A stretch of 64,000 bases of DNA from Comamonas testosteroni TK102 (GTDB taxonomy: Bacteria > Pseudomonadota > Gammaproteobacteria > Burkholderiales > Burkholderiaceae_C). Positions 21,261-29,867 of this stretch are shown piece after piece. A program made the translations under genes and the position numbers. Under the pieces are notes generated by a model that was given only the letters and a program-made list of their open reading frames with translations, did no database searches and was not told the origin of the DNA. Position 1 is the stretch's first letter; every line of letters starts with the position of its first letter. The stretch lies in NCBI RefSeq assembly GCF_000739375.1, contig NZ_CP006704.1, forward strand, positions 4,402,001 to 4,466,000. Direction: 5' to 3'.

Positions 21261-21539
21261 ATGAAAAAATTTGTGGTCCTGGCTATCGTGTCCCTGGCCT
21301 GCAGCATGAGCATGGCTGCCAGCGACAAACCCAAAACCGCCCAGCAGCAGCTCATGGGCACCTGCAATACCGAAGCCACTGGCAAGAAGGGCGATGAACG
21401 CAAGGAGTTCATGAAGTCCTGCCTGTCCGACGGCAAGAAGCGTCAGCAGGAACGCATGAAGAGCTGCAATGCCGACGCCACCGGCAAAAAAGGCGACGAG
21501 CGCAAGGCCTTCATGAGCGAGTGCCTGAAGAAGGACTGA
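21261..21539 (+). CDS. psiF: PsiF repeat-containing secreted protein
   Basis: A 92-residue protein with a signal peptide cleaved near SMAAS, then two PsiF repeats of about 25 residues, each with two cysteines and a GKKGDERK core (around residues 33-57 and 66-90). E. coli psiF is induced by phosphate starvation; its molecular role is unknown. A periplasmic location is expected from the signal and paired cysteines. No Pho box was recognised upstream. A terminator-like hairpin lies immediately before the gene and a strong hairpin follows it. Confidence 0.9.
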   Translation: MKKFVVLAIVSLACSMSMAASDKPKTAQQQLMGTCNTEATGKKGDERKEFMKSCLSDGKKRQQERMKSCNADATGKKGDERKAFMSECLKKD

Positions 21540-21578
21540 AGGGCCTGAGCGGCTTTGCCGCTTCCGCGCCGCGCGCAA

Positions 21579-21609
21579 TGCACAAAGCCACCGCGAGGTG
21601 GCTTTGTGG
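21579..21609. terminator. Hairpin between convergent psiF and PepSY genes
   Basis: ACAAAGCCACC pairs perfectly with GGTGGCTTTGT around a GCGA loop. It can end transcripts from both sides although T runs are short. Confidence 0.65.
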
Positions 21610-21611
21610 TT

Positions 21612-22871
21612 TCAGGCGGAGGCAGTTGCCAGGGCCGTTCGCCGGGCGCGGCGTTTTTTCCACCAGATGACGACGCCGGTGATGGACAGCATGGCCACCA
21701 TCACGCCGACCACCGATATCAGCACACGCCCGAAGGTGCCCAGGATGCGGCCGCTGTGCAGCGGCAGCTGCAGCTGCACGAACACATCGGCTCCCGTGCC
21801 GTGCCAGGGACGATAGCTGCCCAGCACCTCGCCGCTTTCCGAGCTCACATAGACATTGGACAGCCCCATGCCCATGGCCCCGGTCTCGTCGTCGGGATCG
21901 AAGAAGGACACGTTGTAGAACGGGAAATCCCCGCCATACCAGATGCCTCCGGCCTCGGTCTTGATGCCCAGCTGCACCGCCTCCTTGCGCGCGATTTCGA
22001 TGGCCGTGGCAAAGCCGATCTTCGGCTCGATGAAGCTGCCGAAAGGCGCAGGCTTGAGCGTCTCGTAAGGGCCGGGCGTGGTGGTGGAGACCTTGCTCAT
22101 CACCGGGTAGAACACCTCGCGGTAGAGGTTGATCGAGAACGAGGTAAAGGCCACGATGACGATCACGCTCCAGATCCACAGCCCGCCGGCGCGGTGCAGA
22201 TCGAAATTGAGCTTGTAGGCACCGGCGCCCCAGCGTATGCGCCAGGACGGCATCCAGCGCGCCCACCAGGACTTGCCGCCAGCCTTGGCGGGCGCGTCCT
22301 GCGCCCCGGCCGCAGCCGCCTTCTTCTTCACCGGCAGGGTCAGCACCAGCGCCCAGAAGCTGTCGGCCAGCCACAGCAGCGCGAGACCACCCATGAACCA
22401 GTAGCCCCAGCGGTTGCTGCCCGCAAACGTGGGACTGAGCAGGCTTTCATGCAGATGGCGCAGCCAGGGCATGAGATTGCGCCAGCTCAGGGCCAGGCTC
22501 TTGGAGTCACGGTGGCCGGTGATGGCACCCGTCACCGGGTCCACGAACACCGTGTTGTAGCCGAGCACATGGGGCTTGCCCGTGGCCTGGTCCACCAGCG
22601 GGCGCACCAGAAAGGAAGCCGCCTCGCCTTCGCGCAGGCCCAGGCTCATATAGGAGATCTCGACGCGCGCATCGGCGGCCTGCACGGCCTGGGCCAGTTG
22701 TAGCGGCGTCTGCAGCGGACCGCGTCCCGCCGTGTGTAGCATGTCGGCGTTGAGCCAGTCGTCGATTTCATGATCCCACGAGAGCACCGCCCCCGTGAGA
22801 CCGGTCATGACCAGGAAAGCCGCGAGAAACAGGCCTACCCAGCGATGAACCACGGTCCACAAAGCGCGCAT
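21612..22871 (-). CDS. PepSY-associated TM protein (iron-uptake reductase-like)
   Basis: 419 residues with four hydrophobic helices: near residues 10-35, 145-175, 215-245 and 375-400. PepSY-like periplasmic segments lie between them (YMSLGLREGEAASFLVRP, HRDSKSLALSWRNLMPWLRHLHESL). The conserved WxRHLHESL and FDLHRAGGLW regions hold histidines thought to bind haem or metal in this family. Its ATG overlaps the stop of the upstream TonB-dependent receptor (TGATG), showing translational coupling. Members of this family usually sit beside siderophore receptors and are thought to release iron by reduction; that role is inferred from context. Confidence 0.88.
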   Translation of the reverse strand: MRALWTVVHRWVGLFLAAFLVMTGLTGAVLSWDHEIDDWLNADMLHTAGRGPLQTPLQLAQAVQAADARVEISYMSLGLREGEAASFLVRPLVDQATGKPHVLGYNTVFVDPVTGAITGHRDSKSLALSWRNLMPWLRHLHESLLSPTFAGSNRWGYWFMGGLALLWLADSFWALVLTLPVKKKAAAAGAQDAPAKAGGKSWWARWMPSWRIRWGAGAYKLNFDLHRAGGLWIWSVIVIVAFTSFSINLYREVFYPVMSKVSTTTPGPYETLKPAPFGSFIEPKIGFATAIEIARKEAVQLGIKTEAGGIWYGGDFPFYNVSFFDPDDETGAMGMGLSNVYVSSESGEVLGSYRPWHGTGADVFVQLQLPLHSGRILGTFGRVLISVVGVMVAMLSITGVVIWWKKRRARRTALATASA

Positions 22872-25060
22872 CAGAAGTCCACGCTGGCGGTCAGCGAGAA
22901 GGTACGCGGTGCGCCCTGAACCAGATAGCCGTTGGTCGCATAACCGCCGACCGAGGCCCAGTAGTTGCGGTTGGCCACGTTGTCCACGCGTGCATTCAGT
23001 GTCACCAGCTTGCCGCCGACGTCCATCAGGTAGCGGGCGCCCAGGTCAAAGCGGGTCCAGGCCGGCACGCGCTGGGTGTTGCCTGCATTGGCGTACTGTG
23101 CGCCGGTATACATCAGCCGTGCATTCAGTGCCAGGCCGCGCACGCCCGGCACATCCCAGTCAGCGCCGATATTGGCCTGACTGCGGGGCACGCCTACCAC
23201 GCGCTTGCCATCATTGGCGCCACTCGCCGTGGTCACGTATTTGGCGTCCAGCAGGGTCAGGCCACCGAGCAGGCGCAGGCCCTTGACGGGCTCGCCGAAC
23301 ACATTGAACTCCAGACCGCGGTTGCGCTGCTTGCCGAACACGCCGTAGACATTGTTCTCCACATAGGCGCTGGGCATGCTGGTGGTGAAGAAGGAGGCGC
23401 TGGCACCGATATTGCCGCCGTCGTATTTCAGGCCCGCCTCCTTCTGACGGGAGACATAGGGAGAGAACACCTGGCCTGCGTTGGTGACGACCTGACCACC
23501 GTTGGTCATGGGCGCGCTGCCACCCTTGGCCAGCCCTTCGATGTAGTTGGCATAAGCCGACACCTCGGGGGTCAGCTTGAACACCAGGCCCGCCACCGGC
23601 GTCACGCGGCTCTTGTCATAGCTGCCCGAGCTCGCGCCCGTCGTGGCATCGAAGCCGTCGACCTTGATGGTCTGGTAGCGCATGCCCACCGTCAGCAGCA
23701 GGCGCTCGTCCATGAAGCCCAGGGTATCGGCCAGCGCCAGGCTGCTGGTCTTGATACGCTCGGTCTCGCGCGGGCTGCCCAGTATGCCGCCCAGTCCGTT
23801 ATAGGCAGGCGCAGGCAGGGCCACCGGGTTGTAGATGTTGTTGCTCTGGCCGGTTGCATAGTTGTAACCCCAGGCATTGCGTTCGCTGGAATCGAAGGCC
23901 GACAGCGAAGCCACCACCGAATGCTTGACCGCGCCGGTTTCAAACTTGCCGCGCACACCCAGCTCGCCGGTCTTGACGCGGTTCTTGCGCGTGTTGTCGA
24001 AGCGGTTGACCACGGCATCGCCAGCCGCGCTGGACAGCGTCAGGCCCGACAGCGCGTTGTCCTCGCTGCCCCGGCGCATGCCTACAGCGGCCCAGCCGGT
24101 CCATTGGTCGTTGAAGTCGTATTCCCCGCGCACGGTGCCGAACAGGTCGCGGCTGTTGGAGTAGGTCCAGGGCTGGGCGTAGTTGGTCTTGCTGTCAGGA
24201 GCAGCCGGAATGGGCAGATTGCCCGAAGGCGTCAGCGAGGGACGCGGCGCCGTCAGCTTGTGCTCCTGCCAGCCCAGATCGGCCGACAAACGTGCACGGC
24301 TGCTGCGCCAGTCCAGGCCCAACGAACCGACAGTGGTGTGGACCTTCTCACCGCTCACGCCGGTGCCGCCGCTGCGACGCGCAAGATTCAGGCGCACACC
24401 GGCTGCATCATCGGGGCCGAAGCGGCGGGCCACATCGGCTGCGGCATAAGCCTGCCCGCCGCTGGCGCCACCCAGGGTGACCCGATTGAGCGGCTCGTTG
24501 CCGGCGCGCTTGGGCACCACATTGATCAGGCCGCCCAGACCGCCGCCGCTGACGCTACCGGCACCCGCGCCGCTGAGAAAGGCATTCGCTCCGCGAAACA
24601 CTTCCACGCGCTCCACAAACTCCGACGCCATGTATTGGCGCGGCACCAGACCGTACAGGCCGTTATAGGCCACATCATCGGAATACAGCACAAAGCCGCG
24701 CACAAAGTAGGCCTGCTGGAAATTGCCGAAGCCGCGCGCCGAGCGCACGCCCGCATCGTTGAGCAGCACGTCGCCCACACTTTTGGCCTGCTGATCCTGA
24801 ATCAGATCGCTGGTATAGCTGGTGGCGGAAAACGGAGTCTCCATCATGTCCTGGTTTCCCAGCACGCCGACACGCGCGCCGCGCGCAACCTGCCCGCCCG
24901 CAAAAGGCTTGGCCAGACCCTGGGCCGAAGCATCGGCGCTGGCCTCCACGGTCACGGTCTGCAGGGCAGCTTCTGATTCAGTGCTGGAAGTCTGGGCAAA
25001 AACGGTCTGCTGGCTGCACAGTGCGAGGGCAGCCAGGGAAATCGGTCGGAGCAGGAACAT
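22871..25060 (-). CDS. TonB-dependent siderophore receptor
   Basis: An outer-membrane receptor of 729 residues with a signal peptide ending at VFAQ. A TonB-box-like TVTVEAS lies at about residues 35-41. The plug domain follows (TPFSATSYTSDLIQDQQAKS, DAGVRSARGFGNFQ), then RGANAFLSGAG and a 22-strand-type beta barrel ending in Phe. The siderophore is unknown; RGANAFL and related plug features place it with the ferrichrome/catecholate-type family. A Fur box lies 13-27 bases upstream. The PepSY membrane gene is coupled downstream. No siderophore synthesis genes are nearby, so it may take up xenosiderophores. Confidence 0.93.
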   Translation of the reverse strand: MFLLRPISLAALALCSQQTVFAQTSSTESEAALQTVTVEASADASAQGLAKPFAGGQVARGARVGVLGNQDMMETPFSATSYTSDLIQDQQAKSVGDVLLNDAGVRSARGFGNFQQAYFVRGFVLYSDDVAYNGLYGLVPRQYMASEFVERVEVFRGANAFLSGAGAGSVSGGGLGGLINVVPKRAGNEPLNRVTLGGASGGQAYAAADVARRFGPDDAAGVRLNLARRSGGTGVSGEKVHTTVGSLGLDWRSSRARLSADLGWQEHKLTAPRPSLTPSGNLPIPAAPDSKTNYAQPWTYSNSRDLFGTVRGEYDFNDQWTGWAAVGMRRGSEDNALSGLTLSSAAGDAVVNRFDNTRKNRVKTGELGVRGKFETGAVKHSVVASLSAFDSSERNAWGYNYATGQSNNIYNPVALPAPAYNGLGGILGSPRETERIKTSSLALADTLGFMDERLLLTVGMRYQTIKVDGFDATTGASSGSYDKSRVTPVAGLVFKLTPEVSAYANYIEGLAKGGSAPMTNGGQVVTNAGQVFSPYVSRQKEAGLKYDGGNIGASASFFTTSMPSAYVENNVYGVFGKQRNRGLEFNVFGEPVKGLRLLGGLTLLDAKYVTTASGANDGKRVVGVPRSQANIGADWDVPGVRGLALNARLMYTGAQYANAGNTQRVPAWTRFDLGARYLMDVGGKLVTLNARVDNVANRNYWASVGGYATNGYLVQGAPRTFSLTASVDF

Positions 25061-25072
25061 TTTTTAAATTAT

Positions 25073-25087
25073 TGAGAATGATTTTCA
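25073..25087 (-). promoter_or_regulatory. Fur box upstream of the siderophore receptor
   Basis: TGAGAAT-G-ATTTTCA matches the 7-1-7 Fur consensus TGATAAT-N-ATTATCA at 12-13 of 15 positions. It ends 13 bases before the receptor start, so iron repression of the receptor and PepSY genes is expected. Confidence 0.8.
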
Positions 25088-25331
25088 GAATCGTTAATTT
25101 TAGTAATCAATTCCATCCAGATGCCAAACACCCTGAAATCTCAACGGGATCCACGGCAAACAGCCAATCCTGAAACCGTCGCATGGTATGTGTGTGCGCA
25201 CAAACCAGGCAGCCACACCCGTCACACCCACGGAGTTGCAGCTGGCTCCCGGCTTCTGTCACTTCGTCGCAAAGCGCTGGTCGTCAGCAGGCCCGGCTTG
25301 CACAGTCATATGCAAGCACCAGGAGCCAGCC

Positions 25332-25736
25332 ATGACACTCACACCTCTGATTGCCTTTCACATGGGTTGCGCCATCGCAGCCACCTTGACCGGAGCCATT
25401 GCACTCTGGGCCAGGCGCCAGGCCGGCCCGCTGCCCTGGGTGCACAGAATTGCAGGCCGTAGCTTTGTGCTGCTCATGCTGGCCACCGCCATCTCCGCGT
25501 TGTTCCTACGCGACTTCAAGCTGCCCAACTGGGCAGGCTTCACGCCCATCCATCTGCTGATCCCCGTGACGCTGGGTGGCCTGGCGCTGTCCTTGTGGCA
25601 TCTGGCCCATCAACGCATCGGCCAGCACCGCAGCGTCATGCGCAAGCTGTACTTCGGCAGCTGCGTGGTCGCAGGGCTGTTCACGCTGCTTCCAGGCCGG
25701 CTGCTCGGCAATCTGCTGTGGCAAGGACTGGCCTGA
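25332..25736 (+). CDS. DUF2306-type small integral membrane protein
   Basis: 134 residues from ATG 25332, preceded by AGGAG at six bases; a longer frame upstream has no support. Four hydrophobic helices are seen (about residues 5-25, 38-57, 68-88, 104-128), with a histidine in the first and conserved basic loops. This fits DUF2306 proteins, whose function is unknown. It is the first gene of a four-gene run with a 2TM protein, a LytS-type kinase and a LytTR regulator spaced closely behind it. It may be the membrane component whose state the kinase reads, but this is inference from order only. Confidence 0.8.
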   Translation: MTLTPLIAFHMGCAIAATLTGAIALWARRQAGPLPWVHRIAGRSFVLLMLATAISALFLRDFKLPNWAGFTPIHLLIPVTLGGLALSLWHLAHQRIGQHRSVMRKLYFGSCVVAGLFTLLPGRLLGNLLWQGLA

Positions 25737-25772
25737 TCCCCGCACTCATCCCAAGCACTACCAGGAAAAGAC

Positions 25773-26057
25773 ATGAACCCGATCTCTGAAGACGCCCTGC
25801 ACCGCCAGGCACGCCGCCGCGCCGGCATGAAGCTGGGCTGGTATATCCATGCTGCGGTCTATGCCGCAGTGAATCTGGGACTGATGACCCTGGCACTGAG
25901 CCAGGGACGACACTGGGCCGTCTACCCGGCGCTGGGCTGGGGTCTGGGCCTGCTGATACATGGCGCCGTGGTCTGGCTGCTGGCGCCTGGCAGTCCGCTC
26001 TTTCAGCAGTTGCTGGAGCACGAGCTGAAAACACTGAAACGCAGCGAAAAGCGATAG
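25773..26057 (+). CDS. 2TM domain protein
   Basis: 94 residues with a charged N-terminal helix (RQARRRAGMKLGWYIH) followed by two hydrophobic helices at about 22-42 and 50-72 and a basic tail. This matches the 2TM domain (PF13239), which is often fused to or encoded beside LytS-family histidine kinases. The following kinase ATG directly abuts this stop codon, so translation is probably coupled. The role is unknown; the family's association suggests a membrane adaptor in signalling. Confidence 0.8.
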   Translation: MNPISEDALHRQARRRAGMKLGWYIHAAVYAAVNLGLMTLALSQGRHWAVYPALGWGLGLLIHGAVVWLLAPGSPLFQQLLEHELKTLKRSEKR

Positions 26058-27143
26058 ATGCCAAGCCTCCCATCACCTACCATGCCCGTCATGTCCATGT
26101 TTGCGCCTGCCCACCTGCTTCGTCACGCCGGCATCACCGTGGCGGCCTGCCTGCTGATCGCCGCGGCCCTGACCGCTCTGGGCCAGGGCCTGTGGGATAT
26201 CAATCTCGCCTACTCGCTGGCCATAGGCCTGATCAGCTGGCTGAGCATCGATCTGCTCAGGCTGCGCTGGCGCGAGTCCGACCAGATCCCCTGGCCGCGC
26301 GGTATGCGGGGCATGGCCGTGGTGCCGCTGGGAATTGCAGCAGGTCTGGTTCTGGGCAATCCTCTGGGTAGCCTCTATGTTCAGCAGTTCCATCCCGAAC
26401 TGCCTGCCACAGGCAGGCCCTCGCTATGGCTACCGTTTGCCATCACCATGGCGACCAGCATTGCCATGTCCTGGGGCTTTTATGTGGTGGGCAAATCGCG
26501 CCATCTGCAAATGCAGGCAGAGCAGGCCCAGCGCCAGGCCGCCGAAGCCAGGCTCAGCCTGCTGCAGGCCCAGCTGGAGCCGCATATGCTGTTCAACACC
26601 TTGGCCAATCTGCGTGTGCTGATTGCAAGCGATGCACCACGTGCCGAGCAGATGCTCGACCATCTGATTGCCTACCTGCGTGCCACGCTTGCCGGTTCAC
26701 GCAACGGCACCCACAGTCTTGCCAGCGAGTTTGCCTTGCTGACCGACTACCTGGCCCTGATGCAGATCCGCATGGGCGACAGACTCACCTACTCCCTGAC
26801 GCTGCCCGCCGATCTGGCCGGACTGCCTGTGCCGCCCCTGCTGCTGCAGCCGCTGGTGGAGAACAGCATTCGCCATGGACTGGAGCCCCAGCTGGCCGGC
26901 GGCCATATTGCCGTTCAGGCAGAAATGCTGGATAACAGCCATCTCCTGCTCAGCGTGCATGACAATGGCCTGGGTCTGCCTGTGCTGCCTGGCCAGCCGC
27001 CTTCGGGCTCAGGCTTTGGCCTGCAGCAGATTCGCGAACGCCTGGCCAGCCGCTACGGCAGCGCTGCCCGCTTCGACCTGACAGCAGACAGCGCAGGCGG
27101 AACCAGGGCCTGCATCGTATTACCCCTGAAGCCCCAGCCATGA
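26058..27143 (+). CDS. LytS/AlgZ-family sensor histidine kinase
   Basis: 361 residues. Four hydrophobic helices lie in the first 145 residues, with no extracytoplasmic sensor domain. The phosphoacceptor His is about residue 176 in LEPHMLFNTLANL, the His_kinase-family box. The ATP-binding part has PPLLLQPLVENSIRHGLEP (N box) and VHDNGLGLPV (D box), then GSGFGLQQIRERL. The ATG at 26058 begins immediately after the 2TM gene's stop; internal ATGs at 26082 and 26088 are alternatives. The partner regulator overlaps its end (ATGA). The signal is unknown. Confidence 0.9.
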   Translation: MPSLPSPTMPVMSMFAPAHLLRHAGITVAACLLIAAALTALGQGLWDINLAYSLAIGLISWLSIDLLRLRWRESDQIPWPRGMRGMAVVPLGIAAGLVLGNPLGSLYVQQFHPELPATGRPSLWLPFAITMATSIAMSWGFYVVGKSRHLQMQAEQAQRQAAEARLSLLQAQLEPHMLFNTLANLRVLIASDAPRAEQMLDHLIAYLRATLAGSRNGTHSLASEFALLTDYLALMQIRMGDRLTYSLTLPADLAGLPVPPLLLQPLVENSIRHGLEPQLAGGHIAVQAEMLDNSHLLLSVHDNGLGLPVLPGQPPSGSGFGLQQIRERLASRYGSAARFDLTADSAGGTRACIVLPLKPQP

Positions 27144-27955
27144 ACACCAGCCCGCCGCGCGCCCTGATTGCCGAAGACGAACCGCTGCTGGCCCTGGCAT
27201 TGCAGCAATTGCTGGGCCAGCTCTGGCCCCAGCTGCATATAGAGGCCAGGGTGGCCGACGGCATCAGCGCCGTGCAGCAGGCGCTGACCCGGCTGCCCGA
27301 TCTGCTGTTCCTGGACATTCGCATGCCCGGCCAGACGGGGCTGGAAGCCGCCGCCGATATCGCCGATGCCTGGCCCGAAGAGCAAGCGCTGCCGGCGATT
27401 GTCTTTGTCACCGCCTACGACCAGTACGCCCTGGCGGCCTTCGAGGCCTGCGCCATGGACTATGTGCTCAAGCCGGTGCAGGCGGCGCGCCTCGGCCAGA
27501 CCGTGCAGCGCCTGCAGCAGTGGTGGCAGCAGCGCCAGCCGGTACAGGGCACGGACCTTGCCATGCAGAATCACCGTCAGCTCGAACAGCTGCTCGGGCT
27601 GCAGCAGCAACTGCTGGTGCAGGTCCCCGCCGCGCTGCAGATCATTCAGGCCAGCGTCGGCAACCAGATCCATATGGTGAGGGTGCAGGACATCATCTAC
27701 CTCGAAGCCGCCGACAAATATCTGCGCGTGCTGACGGCCTGTCAGGAGTATCTGATCCGTACCCCGCTGAAGGATCTGCTGCCGCAGCTCGACGCGCGCG
27801 AGTTCTGGCAAATCCATCGCGGCACCGTGGTACGGGCGCAAGCCATTGCCAGCGCCCAGCGTGACGAATCCGGGCGCCTGAGCCTGCTGCTGCGTGACCG
27901 CCCTGAAAAACTGGCCGTCAGCCGTCTGTACGCAACGCGGTTCAAGGCGATGTAG
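27140..27955 (+). CDS. LytTR-family response regulator
   Basis: 271 residues. The receiver domain fills about residues 8-130 with the acidic pocket near residues 14-15 (AEDE) and phospho-acceptor Asp in LLFLDIRMPGQTG (about 56). A glutamine-rich linker follows, then a LytTR DNA-binding domain from about 170 (VRVQDIIYLEAADKYLRV, FWQIHRGTVVRAQAI). The start overlaps the kinase stop by four bases, so they form one unit. The last 14 bases overlap the end of the ABC ATPase gene on the other strand. Target genes are unknown; the four-gene operon itself is one possibility. Confidence 0.92.
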   Translation: MNTSPPRALIAEDEPLLALALQQLLGQLWPQLHIEARVADGISAVQQALTRLPDLLFLDIRMPGQTGLEAAADIADAWPEEQALPAIVFVTAYDQYALAAFEACAMDYVLKPVQAARLGQTVQRLQQWWQQRQPVQGTDLAMQNHRQLEQLLGLQQQLLVQVPAALQIIQASVGNQIHMVRVQDIIYLEAADKYLRVLTACQEYLIRTPLKDLLPQLDAREFWQIHRGTVVRAQAIASAQRDESGRLSLLLRDRPEKLAVSRLYATRFKAM

Positions 27956-28613
27956 CCAGCAACATCACATCCTCCCAGTCCACACCCTGCATGGCATCCC
28001 AATGCGCCACGATGACACTGCGGGGCCGTGCCGGATTCTTGAGCTCGGCGGCCATGGCCGCCAGCGCATGCTGCACATAGCGCTCGGACGGCTTGTCCAG
28101 CGCCGCCAGCGGCTCGTCGATCAGTACCAGCTCGGCGGCGCTGGCCCAGCCCGCAGCCATCCACAGCTTGCGCTGCGTGCCCGATGAAAGGGCCAGCAGC
28201 GGCTTGTGCAAATGCGGCTCCAGCCCGAAGCCCTGCACATGCTGCTCGAACTGCTGCTGCGACCAATGCGGATACAGCGTGCGCTTCAAAGCCACCCAGC
28301 TCTCGGCCGGCATCTGGTTGTAGACATCGTTGAGCGGCTGACGTGGGTCCTGCCAGAAGCAGGAGCTTGCAGCCAGGCGGCCGTTGTCGGCGAACGGATA
28401 GTGCAACAAGCCCATGCGCAGCGGCAATTGCCCTGCCAATGCCTTGAGCCAGCTGGTCTTGCCCGTGCCCTCGTCGCCTTGCAGCAGACACAGTCCGGCA
28501 TGCCAGCAATGCGAGGCCTCATGGGCAACCACCCGGCCCGGGTAGCCGAAACTCACCTGCAGAGCCTGAACCATGCACAGCGACTCGCAGCCATCATCGA
28601 GTTCAGAATTCAT
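27942..28613 (-). CDS. Orphan ABC-type ATPase
   Basis: 223 residues from ATG 28613. ABC motifs are present but unusual: Walker A GDEGTGKTS instead of the common GPNGSGKS, signature LSSGTQRKL, Walker B ELVLIDEPLAALD, and a final VIVAHWD switch region. A degenerate Q-loop segment lies in SCFWQDPRQPLNDVY. No permease or binding protein is adjacent, so the partner is unknown. The gene runs tail to tail with the LytTR regulator and overlaps it by 14 bases. Its start codon lies inside a dispersed repeat element. A TTG at 28622 is an alternative start. Confidence 0.8.
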   Translation of the reverse strand: MNSELDDGCESLCMVQALQVSFGYPGRVVAHEASHCWHAGLCLLQGDEGTGKTSWLKALAGQLPLRMGLLHYPFADNGRLAASSCFWQDPRQPLNDVYNQMPAESWVALKRTLYPHWSQQQFEQHVQGFGLEPHLHKPLLALSSGTQRKLWMAAGWASAAELVLIDEPLAALDKPSERYVQHALAAMAAELKNPARPRSVIVAHWDAMQGVDWEDVMLLATSP

Positions 28614-28660
28614 AGCTGACAACGCCTTGTATATATATGTCTACGGCTGATTTTGACCAA
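28607..28660 (+). repeat. Dispersed intergenic repeat, copy overlapping the ABC ATPase start
   Basis: Begins GAATTCATAGCTGACAACGCC and continues into a T-rich stretch ending CTGATTTTGACC. The CAT in TTCATAGC is the minus-strand ATG of the orphan ABC ATPase. Confidence 0.55.
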
Positions 28661-28673
28661 AGAACCTACAGCC

Positions 28674-29096
28674 ATGCGCGAAGCAAGGCACAGGCACAAT
28701 GGCGTCCCCCTCAACAGCGCGCAATATGCCATGGCTCTGGATTATCTGGAATTCGATTACAGCGAAGATGAAGAAGGCACGGGCACCTGGGACGCCATGG
28801 CCAGCGTCAAGGCCGAGCGCGTGCCGGCTTTGGCCGGCGAAATCGAAGCCCTGCTGCGCTGGGCCAGCCAGAAGTTTGCGGGCCGCCAGGGGCCCCTGGA
28901 AGACGGCAATGACTGGGACTATGACCTGCAGGCACAGGACGATGACGGCGAGCCCCTGAGCGCCCGCTTCGACAGGGCTTCAGGCAAGCTGGAGCTGCAG
29001 GCCTCGGCCACGGGCCGCACCACGGTCAACCTCTGTCTTTCGGGCTCCGCGCAGTTCGGCGATGCACTGCGCCAGGCCTTTGATCTCGAAGCCTGA
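28674..29096 (+). CDS. Small acidic hypothetical protein
   Basis: 140 residues from ATG 28674; a TTG at 28653 would add seven. It is strongly acidic (YSEDEEGTGTWDAM, QDDDGEP), with no signal peptide, membrane helix or recognised domain. Two alternating segments near the C-terminus (GRTTVNLCLSGS, QFGDALRQAF) suggest a beta-strand and helix. Codon use resembles neighbouring genes, and the frame is the only plausible one here. It follows a dispersed repeat and precedes an AHSA1-type gene by 86 bases. Function unknown. Confidence 0.55.
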   Translation: MREARHRHNGVPLNSAQYAMALDYLEFDYSEDEEGTGTWDAMASVKAERVPALAGEIEALLRWASQKFAGRQGPLEDGNDWDYDLQAQDDDGEPLSARFDRASGKLELQASATGRTTVNLCLSGSAQFGDALRQAFDLEA

Positions 29097-29182
29097 CATC
29101 CAAGCCTGAGTCTGCAGCGCCTGAAGCTTGAAGTCGGATGCGCGCTGTGCACAATGGATGACTCCAAGCGATCTGCAAAGGC

Positions 29183-29707
29183 ATGTCCATGACCGAGCGA
29201 CTCTCTGCCCCGTTTGTCATCGAGCAATTCTTCAAGGCACCGCGCGAGCTGGTCTACGCGGCCTTCACGCAAGGCGAGCACCTGAGCCAGTGGATGCGCC
29301 CGCCCGGCATGATCATGACGCAATGCGATGTGGATGCACGCGAAGGCGGCAGCTTTCATTACGGCATGCGCGCCGAGGCCATTCCCCAGGCGCCCGTCAT
29401 GTGGGGCAAATGGAGCTTCAGGGAGCTGAAAGCGCCCGAGCGCATCGTCGTCGTGGTGCAGTTCAGCGATGCGGATGGCGGCGTCACGCGCCATCCGATG
29501 GCGCCGCAATGGCCGCTTTACACCTTGTCGACCACCACGCTCATCGAGGAAGCCGGCGGCACGCGCCTGCATCTGGAATGGCGAGCTCTCGATGCCAGCC
29601 CGGTCGAAGAAGCGCTGTTCGACAGCTCGCATGCCAGCATGAAGATGGGCTGGAGCGGCAGCATGCAGTTGCTGGCCGGATATCTGGCCAAGGTACAGGC
29701 AGCCTGA
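29183..29707 (+). CDS. SRPBCC (AHSA1-type) domain protein
   Basis: 174 residues of the helix-grip fold. The typical start APRELVYAAFTQGEHLSQW is followed by DVDAREGGSFHYGMR and strands IVVVVQFSD and TRLHLEWRA, with a long C-terminal helix (MGWSGSMQLLAGYLAKV). This is the Activator-of-Hsp90-homology 1-like subgroup, which binds small hydrophobic ligands in a cavity; the ligand is unknown. No neighbour points to a pathway. ATG 29183 or 29189 could be used. Confidence 0.82.
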   Translation: MSMTERLSAPFVIEQFFKAPRELVYAAFTQGEHLSQWMRPPGMIMTQCDVDAREGGSFHYGMRAEAIPQAPVMWGKWSFRELKAPERIVVVVQFSDADGGVTRHPMAPQWPLYTLSTTTLIEEAGGTRLHLEWRALDASPVEEALFDSSHASMKMGWSGSMQLLAGYLAKVQAA

Positions 29708-29867
29708 TTACGAAGCCTCAAGCGCGCTGAGCGGGAAAACGCACGGACCAGGGGCGCCTGGCCACCGCCTGCCGATTACCCGGCTGTCAGCACCGTGACG
29801 CCCCAGCCCGAGCGACGTTCACCCCCTGAACAAGCATCCTGCAAGCGTCACAAGCAGTCCAAGCGGA

